From assembly GCA_015863185.1 (NCBI GenBank), contig JACBXP010000006.1, positions 62,001 through 126,000 of the forward strand: DNA of 64,000 nt. Reading direction: 5' to 3'. The position numbers and the translations under genes are program-made. The stretch's first letter is position 1; every line of letters begins with the position of its first letter. The notes beneath the pieces are model-generated. The model searched no databases. It worked only from the letters and a program-made list of their open reading frames with translations, and was not told the DNA's origin. Shown piece by piece: positions 9,109 through 18,061 of the stretch. Source of the DNA: Aerococcaceae bacterium DSM 111020. Its GTDB lineage: Bacteria > Bacillota > Bacilli > Lactobacillales > Aerococcaceae.

Positions 9109-9761
9109 GGAACCCCCTCCTCTCTCACTAATCGAACTTCTCTATCATAATATCCTTCAATTTCTTGATCGACATGAGTCACCATCAGGATAGACTTGCC
9201 ATGTTGTTTGCAACTATGTCTGAGAAGACGATAAAATGATTGCCGTGATTCTATATCCATTCCCGTCGTTGGCTCATCTAGTATAAAAACATCCGGATCC
9301 ATTGCAAAGACTCTCGCAAGACTTACTCGTTGCTTTTGTCCTCCAGATAATTCACCAATTAATTTATCTTGATGTTGGAGCATATTCACAGACCGCAATG
9401 CCCGCTCAACATGCTCCGCGTCTCTTTCATCTAATTTACTGAACCAGCGACCTTTGGGATATCTGCCAGACTCTACAAATCGTTTGACAGTACTGGGAAA
9501 ACCAGCATTAAAGGCGGTGATATTTTGGGGAACATAACCAATTGATAAAGGGGCTCCATTCGCATTGGTCTTACTTATTTCAATTGTCCCAGTGGCAGGT
9601 TTCAGGAGACCAAGAATATTTTTTAAAAATGTTGACTTGGCTGCCCCATTTTCTCCTGTTAATATAACGAATTCTCCTGGTTTCAATTCGAAATGAACAT
9701 TATTTAACACCCGTTCATTATCATAAAAAAAAGATAAGTCCCGTACATTTATTAAATTCAA
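9066..9761 (-). CDS. Zinc/manganese ABC transporter ATP-binding protein
   Basis: The ATPase of the metal importer, 231 residues. Walker A is GENGAAKST near residue 35 (Ala where most ABC proteins have Gly). The signature is LSGGQKQRVSLAR, Walker B is VFILDEPTTGMD, and the switch His sits in MVTHVD. It lies between the binding protein gene and the permease gene on the minus strand, and its last 43 bases overlap the permease start, which suggests coupled translation. Confidence 0.92.
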   Translation of the reverse strand: MNLINVRDLSFFYDNERVLNNVHFELKPGEFVILTGENGAAKSTFLKNILGLLKPATGTIEISKTNANGAPLSIGYVPQNITAFNAGFPSTVKRFVESGRYPKGRWFSKLDERDAEHVERALRSVNMLQHQDKLIGELSGGQKQRVSLARVFAMDPDVFILDEPTTGMDIESRQSFYRLLRHSCKQHGKSILMVTHVDQEIEGYYDREVRLVREEGVPWRCFSMTSSNAHS

Positions 9762-9823
9762 TATTTCCCCTCCTGTCTTATAAGCTTATTTATTGTAGCA
9801 GATATTCTGGAATATAGTAATCA

Positions 9824-10777
9824 TTATTGATTCTGTTTTAATTGTTCTAAATTAGTGCGCATAACTGAAAAATAATCTTCCCCGTTTTCTAACGCATCTT
9901 TAGGCATCACTTCTAATGTGCTTAGTGTTAACAACTCAGCATCATTTGCTTGCGCAACGGTTTGAGCAATTGCATTGTCGCTTAACGCATCAACATAGAT
10001 TACTTTAATATCATTTTCTTTAACAAAGTCTTGCATTTTTGCCAATGCATCTGCACCTGGTTCTTGTGTTGTAGATAATCCCGCAATCGCTACTTGTTCC
10101 AAGTCGTAAGCATTTGCTAAATATCCAAATGCAGCATGTTGTACTACAATCGTGCGATTATTTAAATCTTTTAATTCTGTTTTGTATTCTGCATCTAATT
10201 TATTTAATTCATCGATCAATACTGTCGCATTCTCTGTATATATTGTTTCATTTTCAGGGTCTGCTTCAATCAAAGCATCACGAATATTCTCTGCTTGTTG
10301 GGCATAAACCTTTGGATCTAACCAAGTATGAGGATCATATTCGTGAGAATGGTCATGTCCTTCTTCATGATCATGGCCGTGATTATGTTCTTCATCTTCA
10401 TGATCATGAGCATGGCCATCGCCTGCTAATAAATCGATTCCCTCTGTTGATTCTAATACTTTTGTCTGTTCTGTATCAATTAATTTCAATAAATCTTGGA
10501 CAAAAAATTCCATTTCATCATCTTGGTAAATAAATAAATCTGACTCTTGAACCTCTCCGGAATCTTTAGCACTCATTTCATATGAATGCGCATCTTCTCC
10601 ACCATCTAATAGCATCGATACGTCTGCAGCATCACCTGCAATTGTTTTAGCTAAAAAGTAAACGGGATAGAAAGTCGTTTTTACTTTCAATGGTTCGGCA
10701 GCATTCACGTTCGTGGGTGAACTCATCCCGCTAAACATAAGCATCAATGTGACAAATAACAAACTGATTTTTTTCAT
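9824..10777 (-). CDS. Metal ABC transporter substrate-binding protein (ZnuA/AdcA type)
   Basis: Binding protein for the adjacent importer, 317 residues. Candidate ligands are His64 (EDAHSYE), His150 (DPHTWLDP) and His214 (VQHAAFGY). The His/Asp/Glu-rich loop at about 122-147 is typical of zinc-specific members. The N-terminus is a signal peptide ending VNA-AEP. Unusually for a Gram-positive binding protein there is no lipobox Cys: the segment reads LMFSGM where LxxGC would be expected, with Met18 in the Cys position. It may be released, or held by its uncleaved signal. It is the first gene of its operon. Confidence 0.93.
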   Translation of the reverse strand: MKKISLLFVTLMLMFSGMSSPTNVNAAEPLKVKTTFYPVYFLAKTIAGDAADVSMLLDGGEDAHSYEMSAKDSGEVQESDLFIYQDDEMEFFVQDLLKLIDTEQTKVLESTEGIDLLAGDGHAHDHEDEEHNHGHDHEEGHDHSHEYDPHTWLDPKVYAQQAENIRDALIEADPENETIYTENATVLIDELNKLDAEYKTELKDLNNRTIVVQHAAFGYLANAYDLEQVAIAGLSTTQEPGADALAKMQDFVKENDIKVIYVDALSDNAIAQTVAQANDAELLTLSTLEVMPKDALENGEDYFSVMRTNLEQLKQNQ

Positions 10778-10791
10778 TGTGTCCTCCTTTA

Positions 10792-10844
10792 AAATAGTAA
10801 CAGTTACTATTTGAGATGATAATGGATTATTCTTTTGTTGTCAA
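10792..10844 (-). promoter_or_regulatory. Promoter of metal importer operon with Zur-like operator
   Basis: On the minus strand, TTGACA (10839-10844) and TATCAT (10816-10821) are 17 bases apart. Just downstream lies a perfect palindrome, AAATAGTAAC-A-GTTACTATTT (10792-10812). It matches the Gram-positive Zur box (AAATCGTAAT-N-ATTACGATTT) at 16 of 20 arm positions, and fits it better than the AdcR box. Zinc-dependent repression is inferred. Confidence 0.75.
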
Positions 10845-10862
10845 GCTAATAATAATTATAAA

Positions 10863-10890
10863 AACAGACATTCCTAATAGAATGTCTGTT
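10863..10890 (-). terminator. Terminator after the flavin-reductase pair
   Basis: AACAGACATTC pairs with GAATGTCTGTT around a six-base loop, followed on the minus strand by a T-run. Confidence 0.85.
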
Positions 10891-10912
10891 CATAAAGTCT
10901 ATCATTGTATTT

Positions 10913-13330
10913 TTAATTCTCTTTGTCGACAGCACTTTTTCCCGCAATTCGTCCAAAAGTAAAAATATCTGTTAAAGAATTTCCCCCCAAACGATTTCCG
11001 GCATGAATCCCTCCTGCAACTTCACCAGCAGCATACAAGCCGTGTATCGGTACTCCTGTCTCATCGATCACTTGTGCTTTTGAATTAATTTTCAATCCGC
11101 CCATAGTATGATGAACTGCTGGCTGACGAGGAGTAGCATAAAATGGTGCTTTTTCTATTTTTAAATCAAACACATTTTTTCCATAATCTGAATCATACCC
11201 TACATCTACATATTGATTATATAAAGTAACCTGTTGTATTAAAACTGTGGCATCCATTCCTAATTGTTGCGCTAATTCCTCAAGCGAATCTGCACGATAA
11301 AGAACACCTTCTTGTACTTCTTTTTCAATCTTTTCTGAGTTTGTATTATAAGCTGTTTCACTAATCGGTTGATCAGCAATCAGATAAAATAATCCACCAT
11401 TTTCTAATGCTGCTTTAGAAATTTCATCTCGTGTACCATATTCATTAACAAAGCGTTGTCCTTCTGGTGTAACCATCATAAAATTTGCAGGTGGTACCTG
11501 TAAACCGGTAAATAATGCACCTGTCTCAGGATCACAAGTTGGTAACATTTGAGAGAACCCCATACCGACCAAATCAGCCCCTACAGCTTTACCTAAATTG
11601 ATACCGTCGCCGGTAATTGCTGGTGAATTAGAAGTTTTTATATCATCATTAATGGATGGCCAATACGTATTATATTCTTGAAGCATTTTAGTATTTGAAC
11701 CAAATCCTCCTGTAGTCAAAATAACCGCATCTGCATAAATGATAACCCGTTGATTCGAATTTTCTTTTACCCCAATGATTCCTGTTGCTTTGCCATTATC
11801 CATTAAAATTTCTTTAACACACAGATCCGTTATAATTTGACCATCATGGTCATTAACAAAATTTTCTAATGCTTTAATATAAGCATATCCTTCATTTGCA
11901 ATTGGCTTATGACCACGACGCCACATCGCTCCAACTGGCATCTCGACATGATTCATATCAAATTCCACACCAATTTCTTGCAACCATTCAATTGCAGGCA
12001 ATGCACCATCTGTTAATGTTTTGACTAATTCGTAGTCACCATAAATATAATTTCCCTTTAAATCAGTCCGGCATCCACCTAAATAAGTTTGTAACCGGTG
12101 AAATAAGACGGAGTCAAATAAATATTTACTATCTTTATCAAAATACAATTGAATTTGTTCTTGTAGAGATATTAGATCCTCACGATATTCACGGTCAATA
12201 TCATTTGGTTCAATCTTTTGTATCGCTTCCAGAGATAAATCCTCACCACTCAAAGCTTCAAATTGATTTTGCCAAGTTGGATGTGCTGCATTCATTGGTC
12301 CTCCAGTACGAACCGTATTCCCTCCAATCGATGGGAACTTTTCAGCAACAATGACTTGTTTCCCTTCTTGTAATACCGTGGCAGCCGCGGCTAAGCCAGC
12401 TCCTCCCGCACCAATCACAACAACATCTGTTTTATATTCTAAGTCTTGTAGCTTATTCATTTGACTAACTTTAGGCCGCTTTTTTAAAATTTCTGGGTCA
12501 GCACCTGATAATTTGATTGCTTCACTGACACCATCAACAATTCCATTGGTGGTCACAGAAGCTCCAGAAATAACGTCTACATTGAGTGTTTGTCCTTCTA
12601 TAATTTCATTGGGGATTCGTTCAAAAACAACTGTAGCAATCCCTTCTGTCTCACCAGAGGAATCTATTTTAATCTCTTCAATTCTTTGTTCCGATATTGT
12701 CACGATCATTGGCAGCTCACCATTATGTCCTGGTGCAGAAACTTCATATACACCTGGAGTGAAATTAACCTCTTCTGGGACAGACAGTAAAGATGCTACT
12801 TCTGCAAAGCGAATAAATTTCTTTAAGCATGACTCTAAGAAAGCAACTGTTTCTGAGTCTTTGAGATTCCCAATTTCGTCAAAAGCCTGGTGTGCCGTTC
12901 CTAATAAAAATTCACCGCCAGGCATAACCAGAGCATTCATTCCTGGCGCATCCAATACTTGTCTTAAGTGCAATTGTGCTCGCGATGATCCTTGAACATC
13001 ATAGGATGCCCCCACGATCATTACGGGTTTATTATCAAATGGATGTAAATTAAAGGACAACCATTCTAATGTACTTTTTAAAGATGAAGGAATTGAATGA
13101 TTGTGTTCAGGTGTAGATATAATTACACCATCTGCCATCTCAATTGCTTGATAGAGTTGCTGTACTGCATAATGATCAGATTGATCACTATTTTCATTAA
13201 ACATTGGAACCTCATTAATTTCCAATATATCAATCGACACTAAATCTTCGAAATGTTTTTTCATGAATTTTAATAGGTCACGATTATATGATTTTTTTGC
13301 ATTAGTTCCGACGATTGCTGCTATTTTCAT
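10913..13330 (-). CDS. Three-domain flavoprotein: FMN reductase / FMN_bind / FAD fumarate reductase-like
   Basis: An 805-residue cytoplasmic flavoprotein without signal peptide. Residues 1-180 form an NADPH-dependent FMN-reductase (flavodoxin-like) domain. Residues about 195-275 form an FMN_bind domain with DVISGAS at 252-258, the ApbE flavinylation motif; Ser258 is the expected FMN acceptor. Residues about 300-800 form an FAD_binding_2 domain with [11 protein letters not shown] at 307 and the C-terminal [14 protein letters not shown] signature of fumarate/urocanate reductases. Electrons probably run NAD(P)H to FMN to covalent FMN to FAD to an enoate such as fumarate. The exact acceptor is unproven. 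It starts 1 base after the small FMN-reductase gene and shares its cre-overlapped promoter. Confidence 0.9.
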   Translation of the reverse strand: MKIAAIVGTNAKKSYNRDLLKFMKKHFEDLVSIDILEINEVPMFNENSDQSDHYAVQQLYQAIEMADGVIISTPEHNHSIPSSLKSTLEWLSFNLHPFDNKPVMIVGASYDVQGSSRAQLHLRQVLDAPGMNALVMPGGEFLLGTAHQAFDEIGNLKDSETVAFLESCLKKFIRFAEVASLLSVPEEVNFTPGVYEVSAPGHNGELPMIVTISEQRIEEIKIDSSGETEGIATVVFERIPNEIIEGQTLNVDVISGASVTTNGIVDGVSEAIKLSGADPEILKKRPKVSQMNKLQDLEYKTDVVVIGAGGAGLAAAATVLQEGKQVIVAEKFPSIGGNTVRTGGPMNAAHPTWQNQFEALSGEDLSLEAIQKIEPNDIDREYREDLISLQEQIQLYFDKDSKYLFDSVLFHRLQTYLGGCRTDLKGNYIYGDYELVKTLTDGALPAIEWLQEIGVEFDMNHVEMPVGAMWRRGHKPIANEGYAYIKALENFVNDHDGQIITDLCVKEILMDNGKATGIIGVKENSNQRVIIYADAVILTTGGFGSNTKMLQEYNTYWPSINDDIKTSNSPAITGDGINLGKAVGADLVGMGFSQMLPTCDPETGALFTGLQVPPANFMMVTPEGQRFVNEYGTRDEISKAALENGGLFYLIADQPISETAYNTNSEKIEKEVQEGVLYRADSLEELAQQLGMDATVLIQQVTLYNQYVDVGYDSDYGKNVFDLKIEKAPFYATPRQPAVHHTMGGLKINSKAQVIDETGVPIHGLYAAGEVAGGIHAGNRLGGNSLTDIFTFGRIAGKSAVDKEN

Positions 13331-13331
13331 C

Positions 13332-13949
13332 TTATTGGTCTCCTTTATTTAATTCCCAAGCAAACTTTTTATAATTTGAGATTCTGTTAGGTACTTGTTC
13401 CATTATTTGTGCTGTTATTTGTGTAAAGAGTAAAAACTCTTCAAAAACGTGTTCTAGTTCTTGAACTTTTTCTTTATTTAATAAATCCCCTGTATCATCA
13501 AAGGCTTGTCCCGAATAGCCCAATAAAAATTCTGTCCCCGGTAAGACCCTTGCCTTTAATTCAGGTGAATTTAATATTTGGCGTAAATGAACTTGTGCAC
13601 GAGAAGACCCTAGCGCTCCCAAAGACGCTCCCGTAATCATTACCGGTTTATTCATTAATACTTGCGTAGTATAAGAAATCCATTCCAATACACTCTTTAA
13701 TGCAGCAGTGATTGTATGATCATATTCAGGTGTACTAATGATTACCCCATCACTTTTTTTAATTTTATCTGAGAAGGACTCCATTATTTCTGGAAGTTTT
13801 CGATTTTCTGGTTCATTAAACGCAGGAAAATCGCTAATTTCTAAAATTTCAATCGTTGCTTTATCCGAGAAATGTTTTTGCATAAACTGCAATAATTTGC
13901 GATTTGTTGAATTGATATTATTGGTTCCAACAATAGCTACTAAATTCAT
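13332..13949 (-). CDS. NADPH-dependent FMN reductase (small partner)
   Basis: A 205-residue flavodoxin-like FMN reductase. Seen are the N-terminal [11 protein letters not shown] phosphate loop, [13 protein letters not shown], and the [20 protein letters not shown] stretch shared with the N-terminal domain of the next gene. I chose the ATG at 13949 because it matches the start of the three homologous proteins in this window and has AAAGGGA six bases upstream. It lies 1 base from the large flavoprotein gene, so they are almost surely translated together. It could supply reduced FMN or form a complex with its partner. Confidence 0.88.
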   Translation of the reverse strand: MNLVAIVGTNNINSTNRKLLQFMQKHFSDKATIEILEISDFPAFNEPENRKLPEIMESFSDKIKKSDGVIISTPEYDHTITAALKSVLEWISYTTQVLMNKPVMITGASLGALGSSRAQVHLRQILNSPELKARVLPGTEFLLGYSGQAFDDTGDLLNKEKVQELEHVFEEFLLFTQITAQIMEQVPNRISNYKKFAWELNKGDQ

Positions 13950-14020
13950 ATTCATTCCCTTTCTTTCACAAAACATTTTCTTAACACTGTGCTTAAATTA
14001 TTCGATATTTCGATAATTTC

Positions 14021-14049
14021 ATTATAACGCTTACACATTTGTTTGTGAA
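14021..14049 (-). promoter_or_regulatory. Promoter with overlapping cre site
   Basis: Minus-strand TTCACA (14044-14049) and TATAAT (14021-14026) are 17 bases apart. TGTAAGCGTTATAA (14022-14035) overlaps the -10 and fits the cre consensus at nearly all positions, including the central CG. CcpA repression in the presence of preferred sugars is the likely consequence. Confidence 0.75.
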
Positions 14050-14141
14050 ATAAATCTCTTAATCAATATTATTATAAATATGTGATTACCGCGTCTTTAT
14101 TCCAATTATTTTTCGAAAAATTATATATTTTAAAACAAAAA

Positions 14142-14169
14142 AGTCACTGATGACATTTCATCAATGACT
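14142..14169 (-). terminator. Terminator after DUF697 GTPase gene
   Basis: AGTCACTGATG pairs with CATCAATGACT (one mismatch), followed by TTTTTTG on the minus strand. Confidence 0.85.
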
Positions 14170-14175
14170 GTATTG

Positions 14176-15381
14176 CTATTTTTTCTTAAAAAATTGATTT
14201 TTCCACTCTTCAATAATATTTCGTTTTGCTGAGTCCGGTAATAAATCAGAAAAATACGTTAATTGATCTTTAAAATTTAGATTCATTGCTTTTTGAATTT
14301 CGACGAGCGGCAGGTCACGTCCTTGAATTTCAGCTTGCGTGATAACTTTTAACACTTCAATATAACTATACGCAAGCGTCATTGTCAAAACACTGGCCGT
14401 AGAACCACTAATAATCCCGCCTGCTACCGTTCCTAACCCTGGAATAAATTTAAAAATTTGACCAACAACATATTTTCCAGCCGCTGTAGCTCCACCTGTA
14501 CCTCCAATACCTGCAATGATACTCAAAATTTGAGATTTATTAAGTGACAAACCAAAAATAGAGGTGATATGAGCCAGCATGCCGATTTGCATCGGTATGA
14601 GAACGGCAGAATCTGCAACTGGAATAGGTGTAAAACCAACCCCAAAGGCACCTTTAATATATTTTTGCGCCCAACTTCTAGCATCTTTGACTTTGCGATC
14701 AAGATCTATCTGTTGGGCATTAATAAAAGCCCGTTGAACCGAATTTGGAATCGTTGCTAGAGTTAAGTCAACTAATTCCTGTAACCCATGGCTCGGTATA
14801 TAGTGTTGATCTTGAATTAAATAAGGTTTTGCTAATACGGGTACTATTCCTTGCACCGGCAACTGTTGTTCTTCTAAATATTCAACAAATTCATTATCTT
14901 CTTGGCCTAAATACTGTGTTAATACAATAATAACAGGTATATGCTCAGCCAGTGCTTGAATCAATTCAATTTCAAAAGGTTCGATTCGTGACATATTACT
15001 ATTAATACAATAATAAGCGAGATCTATCTGTTCTCTGTCACCTTTTTTCTTCTGTTCCTTAATCAAATTATTTAAACTTTGAAGTACTTCTACCTGCGCC
15101 TCTGGGGTTAGTTCTAAGCCTTTTGTATCATATAATGTCAAAGGCATCCCCGATTTGCTAATCCGTTCAATTGACTGTGTTATCGGTTTTCCAACACCTG
15201 TTTCAGCTATTTTTTCACGAAAAAGTGCATTAATTAAAGTACTTTTTCCGGAGCCTGTTTTTCCTGCTACGATGATATTCACAGGTTCCATCTGTTCGAT
15301 ATTCTTTTCTGTTTGAGAAAGCAGGTCATCAGCATATTCCCGATTCACTTTTTTATTTTTTAAACGATCTAACCACTTCAC
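14176..15381 (-). CDS. Era-like GTPase with C-terminal DUF697 domain
   Basis: A 401-residue protein with a TRAFAC GTPase domain followed by a DUF697-type membrane-associated domain. The P-loop GKTGSGKST is at residues 40-48, the G3 motif is DTKG, and the G4 position reads LTQYLGQE instead of the canonical NKxD/TKxD, so base specificity may be relaxed. From about residue 235 there are Gly/Ala-rich hydrophobic stretches (GIGGTGGATAAGK, GLGTVAGGIISG). Its biological role is unknown. It lies 26 bases downstream of the YugP-like peptidase gene on the same strand. Confidence 0.85.
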   Translation of the reverse strand: MKWLDRLKNKKVNREYADDLLSQTEKNIEQMEPVNIIVAGKTGSGKSTLINALFREKIAETGVGKPITQSIERISKSGMPLTLYDTKGLELTPEAQVEVLQSLNNLIKEQKKKGDREQIDLAYYCINSNMSRIEPFEIELIQALAEHIPVIIVLTQYLGQEDNEFVEYLEEQQLPVQGIVPVLAKPYLIQDQHYIPSHGLQELVDLTLATIPNSVQRAFINAQQIDLDRKVKDARSWAQKYIKGAFGVGFTPIPVADSAVLIPMQIGMLAHITSIFGLSLNKSQILSIIAGIGGTGGATAAGKYVVGQIFKFIPGLGTVAGGIISGSTASVLTMTLAYSYIEVLKVITQAEIQGRDLPLVEIQKAMNLNFKDQLTYFSDLLPDSAKRNIIEEWKNQFFKKK

Positions 15382-15407
15382 AGTTTAATTCCTTTCTAAT
15401 CACAAAC

Positions 15408-16088
15408 TTAATCACGACGACGTGATATCAAAATGAAACGTAGTAATTGTAAGGCACTTCCTAGCGCCGCTGCTACATAAGTAAATGCCGCTGCTCGTAA
15501 AACCTTCTTAGCTGGGGAAATTTCCTCCGCAGTTAAGATTGTTCCATCTAAAATTTGGAGTGCTCGATTACTCGCATTAAACTCTACTGGCAAAGTAACT
15601 AATTGAAAAACAAGGACCATTGCAAAGGCAAGAATTCCCATATTAATCAATCCCGTATAACCTAATATCAATCCTAGCAAGATCAATGGCATCGAGAGTC
15701 GCGAAGTAAAATTGACGACTGGTACAAGCCCTGCTCTTAAACGCATAAAATGATAATCCGCTGCATCCTGTAACGCATGACCACACTCATGTGCTGCGAC
15801 TGCAACTGCTGAAAGCGATGTTCGATCATATGTTGCGTCTGACAAGCGCAAAACTTTATTTGTTGGATCATAATGATCTGTTAAGAAGCCAGCGATATGC
15901 TCCACACGAACATCATGAATATTGTTAGCTTCTAAGATTATTTCGGCCGCTTGCTTACCAGTAATCTTTCGTTGGCTTTGCCATTCACTATATTTATTAA
16001 ATGTTGAGCGAACCCAATGTTGTGCAATCATTGAAATACCCATCGCAATGAGTATTAATATGTAGGTGCCATCATAAGCATAATACAT
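15408..16088 (-). CDS. YugP-family zinc membrane metallopeptidase
   Basis: A 226-residue protein of the Zn_peptidase_2 (YugP) family. The zinc motif HECGH is at residues 100-104. Hydrophobic segments lie at 8-25, near 125-165 and near 200-222, placing it in the cytoplasmic membrane. The EFNASNRALQIL motif, conserved in the family as a likely third zinc ligand region, is present near residue 168. Substrates are unknown for this family. It is the upstream member of a two-gene unit with the DUF697 GTPase. Confidence 0.88.
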   Translation of the reverse strand: MYYAYDGTYILILIAMGISMIAQHWVRSTFNKYSEWQSQRKITGKQAAEIILEANNIHDVRVEHIAGFLTDHYDPTNKVLRLSDATYDRTSLSAVAVAAHECGHALQDAADYHFMRLRAGLVPVVNFTSRLSMPLILLGLILGYTGLINMGILAFAMVLVFQLVTLPVEFNASNRALQILDGTILTAEEISPAKKVLRAAAFTYVAAALGSALQLLRFILISRRRD

Positions 16089-16217
16089 TTGATTTCCTCT
16101 TTTCTGTTATTTTCTCGGTATTATTATAACAAATATTTTCTACTACACCTATTATCACATCTTATCACATTGAACTATACCTACTTTAGACGGATTTTAC
16201 GGTTATTAAATAAATAA

Positions 16218-16254
16218 ATCCGGTACCGCTGTCTATTCAACAGCAGTATCGGAT
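16218..16254 (-). terminator. Terminator after the TrpXYZ-like operon
   Basis: ATCCGGTACCGCTGT pairs with ACAGCAGTATCGGAT with two mismatches; the minus strand continues TTTATTTATTT. Confidence 0.7.
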
Positions 16255-16261
16255 AATTTAA

Positions 16262-17080
16262 TTAGTATAATAGCATCGCATCATTTGTTACAGATTCTCC
16301 GGAAACTTGCTTGAATAAATTAACTAATTTATCAACGGTTAACTGTTCTTTTTCTTCACCAGAGACATCCACGACAATACGTCCTTGGTGGAGCATAATT
16401 AATCGATTTCCTAATTCCAATGCGTCTTGCATATTATGGGTAATCATCAAAGAGGTTAGCGCTTGTTCTTCAATTATTTTGGCCGTTAAGCCGAGAACCA
16501 TTTCACTCGTTTTTGGATCGAGCGCAGCTGTATGTTCATCCAATAATAATAATTGTGGCTTACGCAAGGTAGCCATTAACAATGTTAAAGCTTGTCTTTG
16601 TCCTCCTGATAAAAATTGCACTTCTGCACCGAGACGATCCTCTAAGCCTAGCTCTAATTTCTTCAATTCATAACGCATAGCATCACGGTCCTTGTCATTA
16701 ACACCTTTTCTTAAGCTCCGTGAAAGTCCTCGACGATTCGCTAATGCCATATTTTCTTCAATCGTCAAACGCGACGCCGTCCCCATGCGCGTATCTTGAA
16801 AAACATAAGAAACCAATTTGGCCCGTTTGTTTGTAGGTAGTTTTGTTACTTCTTGATGATCGATTTCTATCATACCGGAATCAGGAAGCAAAGCCCCTGA
16901 AATAGTATTCATTAGAGTAGATTTACCAGCTCCATTCCCACCAATAACAGTGACAAAGTCTCCATCATAAAGCGTCAAATCAATACCTTTTAATACATGA
17001 TTTTCATTGACTGTTCCTCGCTCGAAATATTTATGGATTCCTTTCAGCTGTAAACGAATCGGACGATTTGTTTGTTCCAT
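16262..17080 (-). CDS. TrpXYZ-like ABC transporter ATP-binding protein
   Basis: The 272-residue ATPase of the importer encoded with the next three genes. Walker A is GGNGAGKST near residue 44, the signature is LSGGQRQALTLLMAT, Walker B is LLLLDEHTAALDPKT (His after Glu, as in this subfamily), and the switch is MITHNMQDALELGNR. Its start overlaps the last base of the permease stop codon (17080). Substrate class is discussed under the leader peptide: aromatic amino acids, probably Tyr or Phe. Confidence 0.9.
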   Translation of the reverse strand: MEQTNRPIRLQLKGIHKYFERGTVNENHVLKGIDLTLYDGDFVTVIGGNGAGKSTLMNTISGALLPDSGMIEIDHQEVTKLPTNKRAKLVSYVFQDTRMGTASRLTIEENMALANRRGLSRSLRKGVNDKDRDAMRYELKKLELGLEDRLGAEVQFLSGGQRQALTLLMATLRKPQLLLLDEHTAALDPKTSEMVLGLTAKIIEEQALTSLMITHNMQDALELGNRLIMLHQGRIVVDVSGEEKEQLTVDKLVNLFKQVSGESVTNDAMLLY

Positions 17081-18000
17081 TATGCCTTTCCTCCTCTAGT
17101 TATTGACTGACGGCTACTATATTCTGTCACACCCTTTTGAATTTCAGGTAAAAATAGAACAAATCCTAATAGAATCGACGAGAACAAGCGTAAATCAGTC
17201 GGTTGAATATCCACAAATGGTTGGTTAAGAATCGTATCAATAATTAATCGATACAAGAAACTACCGAGAACAATCGTGACGAGTCTTACCCCAATCGAAC
17301 GATTCGGCAGGATCACTTCAACAATAACAATGGCAGCTAGACCGATTACAATGGTCCCAATTCCCATACTAATATCTGCAAATCCATCTTTTTGAGCAAC
17401 CATAGCTCCAGATAGAGCAATGAGACCATTACTTAGCATATATCCAATTGTTTTCATTGCATTGGTGTTAATCCCATTTGCTTGACTCATTCGAGGATTA
17501 TCTCCTGTCGAACGCAATGCCAACCCTATCTCAGTATGCAGAAATAAAACTAATAATGTAATAATAACCAATAGAATCAATAGAGCAACCAAAGTTACAC
17601 TCATATTTTTAGAAATACCAAAAGTTGATTCCCAATTTGAATAAATAGTTTCTTGTCCTAAAAGTGCAATATTAGGACGTCCATCCATAACATGTAGATT
17701 AATAGAATATAGTCCTGTTTGCATCAAAATCCCTGTAATAAGTGGCGGAATTTTAAGTTTAGTATGAATCCAACCAGCTACAGCCCCAGCTATGACACCT
17801 CCGACGAAAGCCGCTAATGTAGCTAGCCATGGATTAATTGCATTAGAAATCAAAATCGCCCCAATCGCTCCGCCTAATGGAAACACTCCTTCCGCTGACA
17901 TATCCGTTATATTTAATAATCTAAATGTAATGTAAATTCCGATAGCCATCACCGCCCAGACTGTTCCTTGTGTGAAGCTCGACATTATGACTTCTAACAT
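17080..18000 (-). CDS. TrpXYZ-like ABC transporter permease
   Basis: A 306-residue inner-membrane permease of the branched-chain/LivH-like superfamily (BPD_transp_2), with about eight to nine hydrophobic segments. It has the DMSAEGVFPLGGAIGAI segment near residue 33 and GLALRSTGDNPRMSQANGI near 165, both usual in TrpY-like permeases. It overlaps the ATPase gene by one base and lies 61 bases downstream of the first binding-protein gene on the same strand. Confidence 0.88.
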   Translation of the reverse strand: MLEVIMSSFTQGTVWAVMAIGIYITFRLLNITDMSAEGVFPLGGAIGAILISNAINPWLATLAAFVGGVIAGAVAGWIHTKLKIPPLITGILMQTGLYSINLHVMDGRPNIALLGQETIYSNWESTFGISKNMSVTLVALLILLVIITLLVLFLHTEIGLALRSTGDNPRMSQANGINTNAMKTIGYMLSNGLIALSGAMVAQKDGFADISMGIGTIVIGLAAIVIVEVILPNRSIGVRLVTIVLGSFLYRLIIDTILNQPFVDIQPTDLRLFSSILLGFVLFLPEIQKGVTEYSSRQSITRGGKA

Positions 18001-18061
18001 TTATACTCCTTCTTTCTCAAGTTTCGCTCTTGTGTTTTTTGTGGATAATTGATTAAACTTA

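Noticed and set aside
10114-10533. 139-codon open frame on the plus strand opposite the zinc-binding protein gene
   Set aside because: Its His/Leu-rich translation is the antisense of the His-rich loop and has no ribosome site; the minus-strand gene is clearly the real one.
12513-12995. 160-codon open frame opposite the 805-residue flavoprotein gene
   Set aside because: No start signals, no recognisable family, and it lies wholly within a well-supported gene on the other strand.
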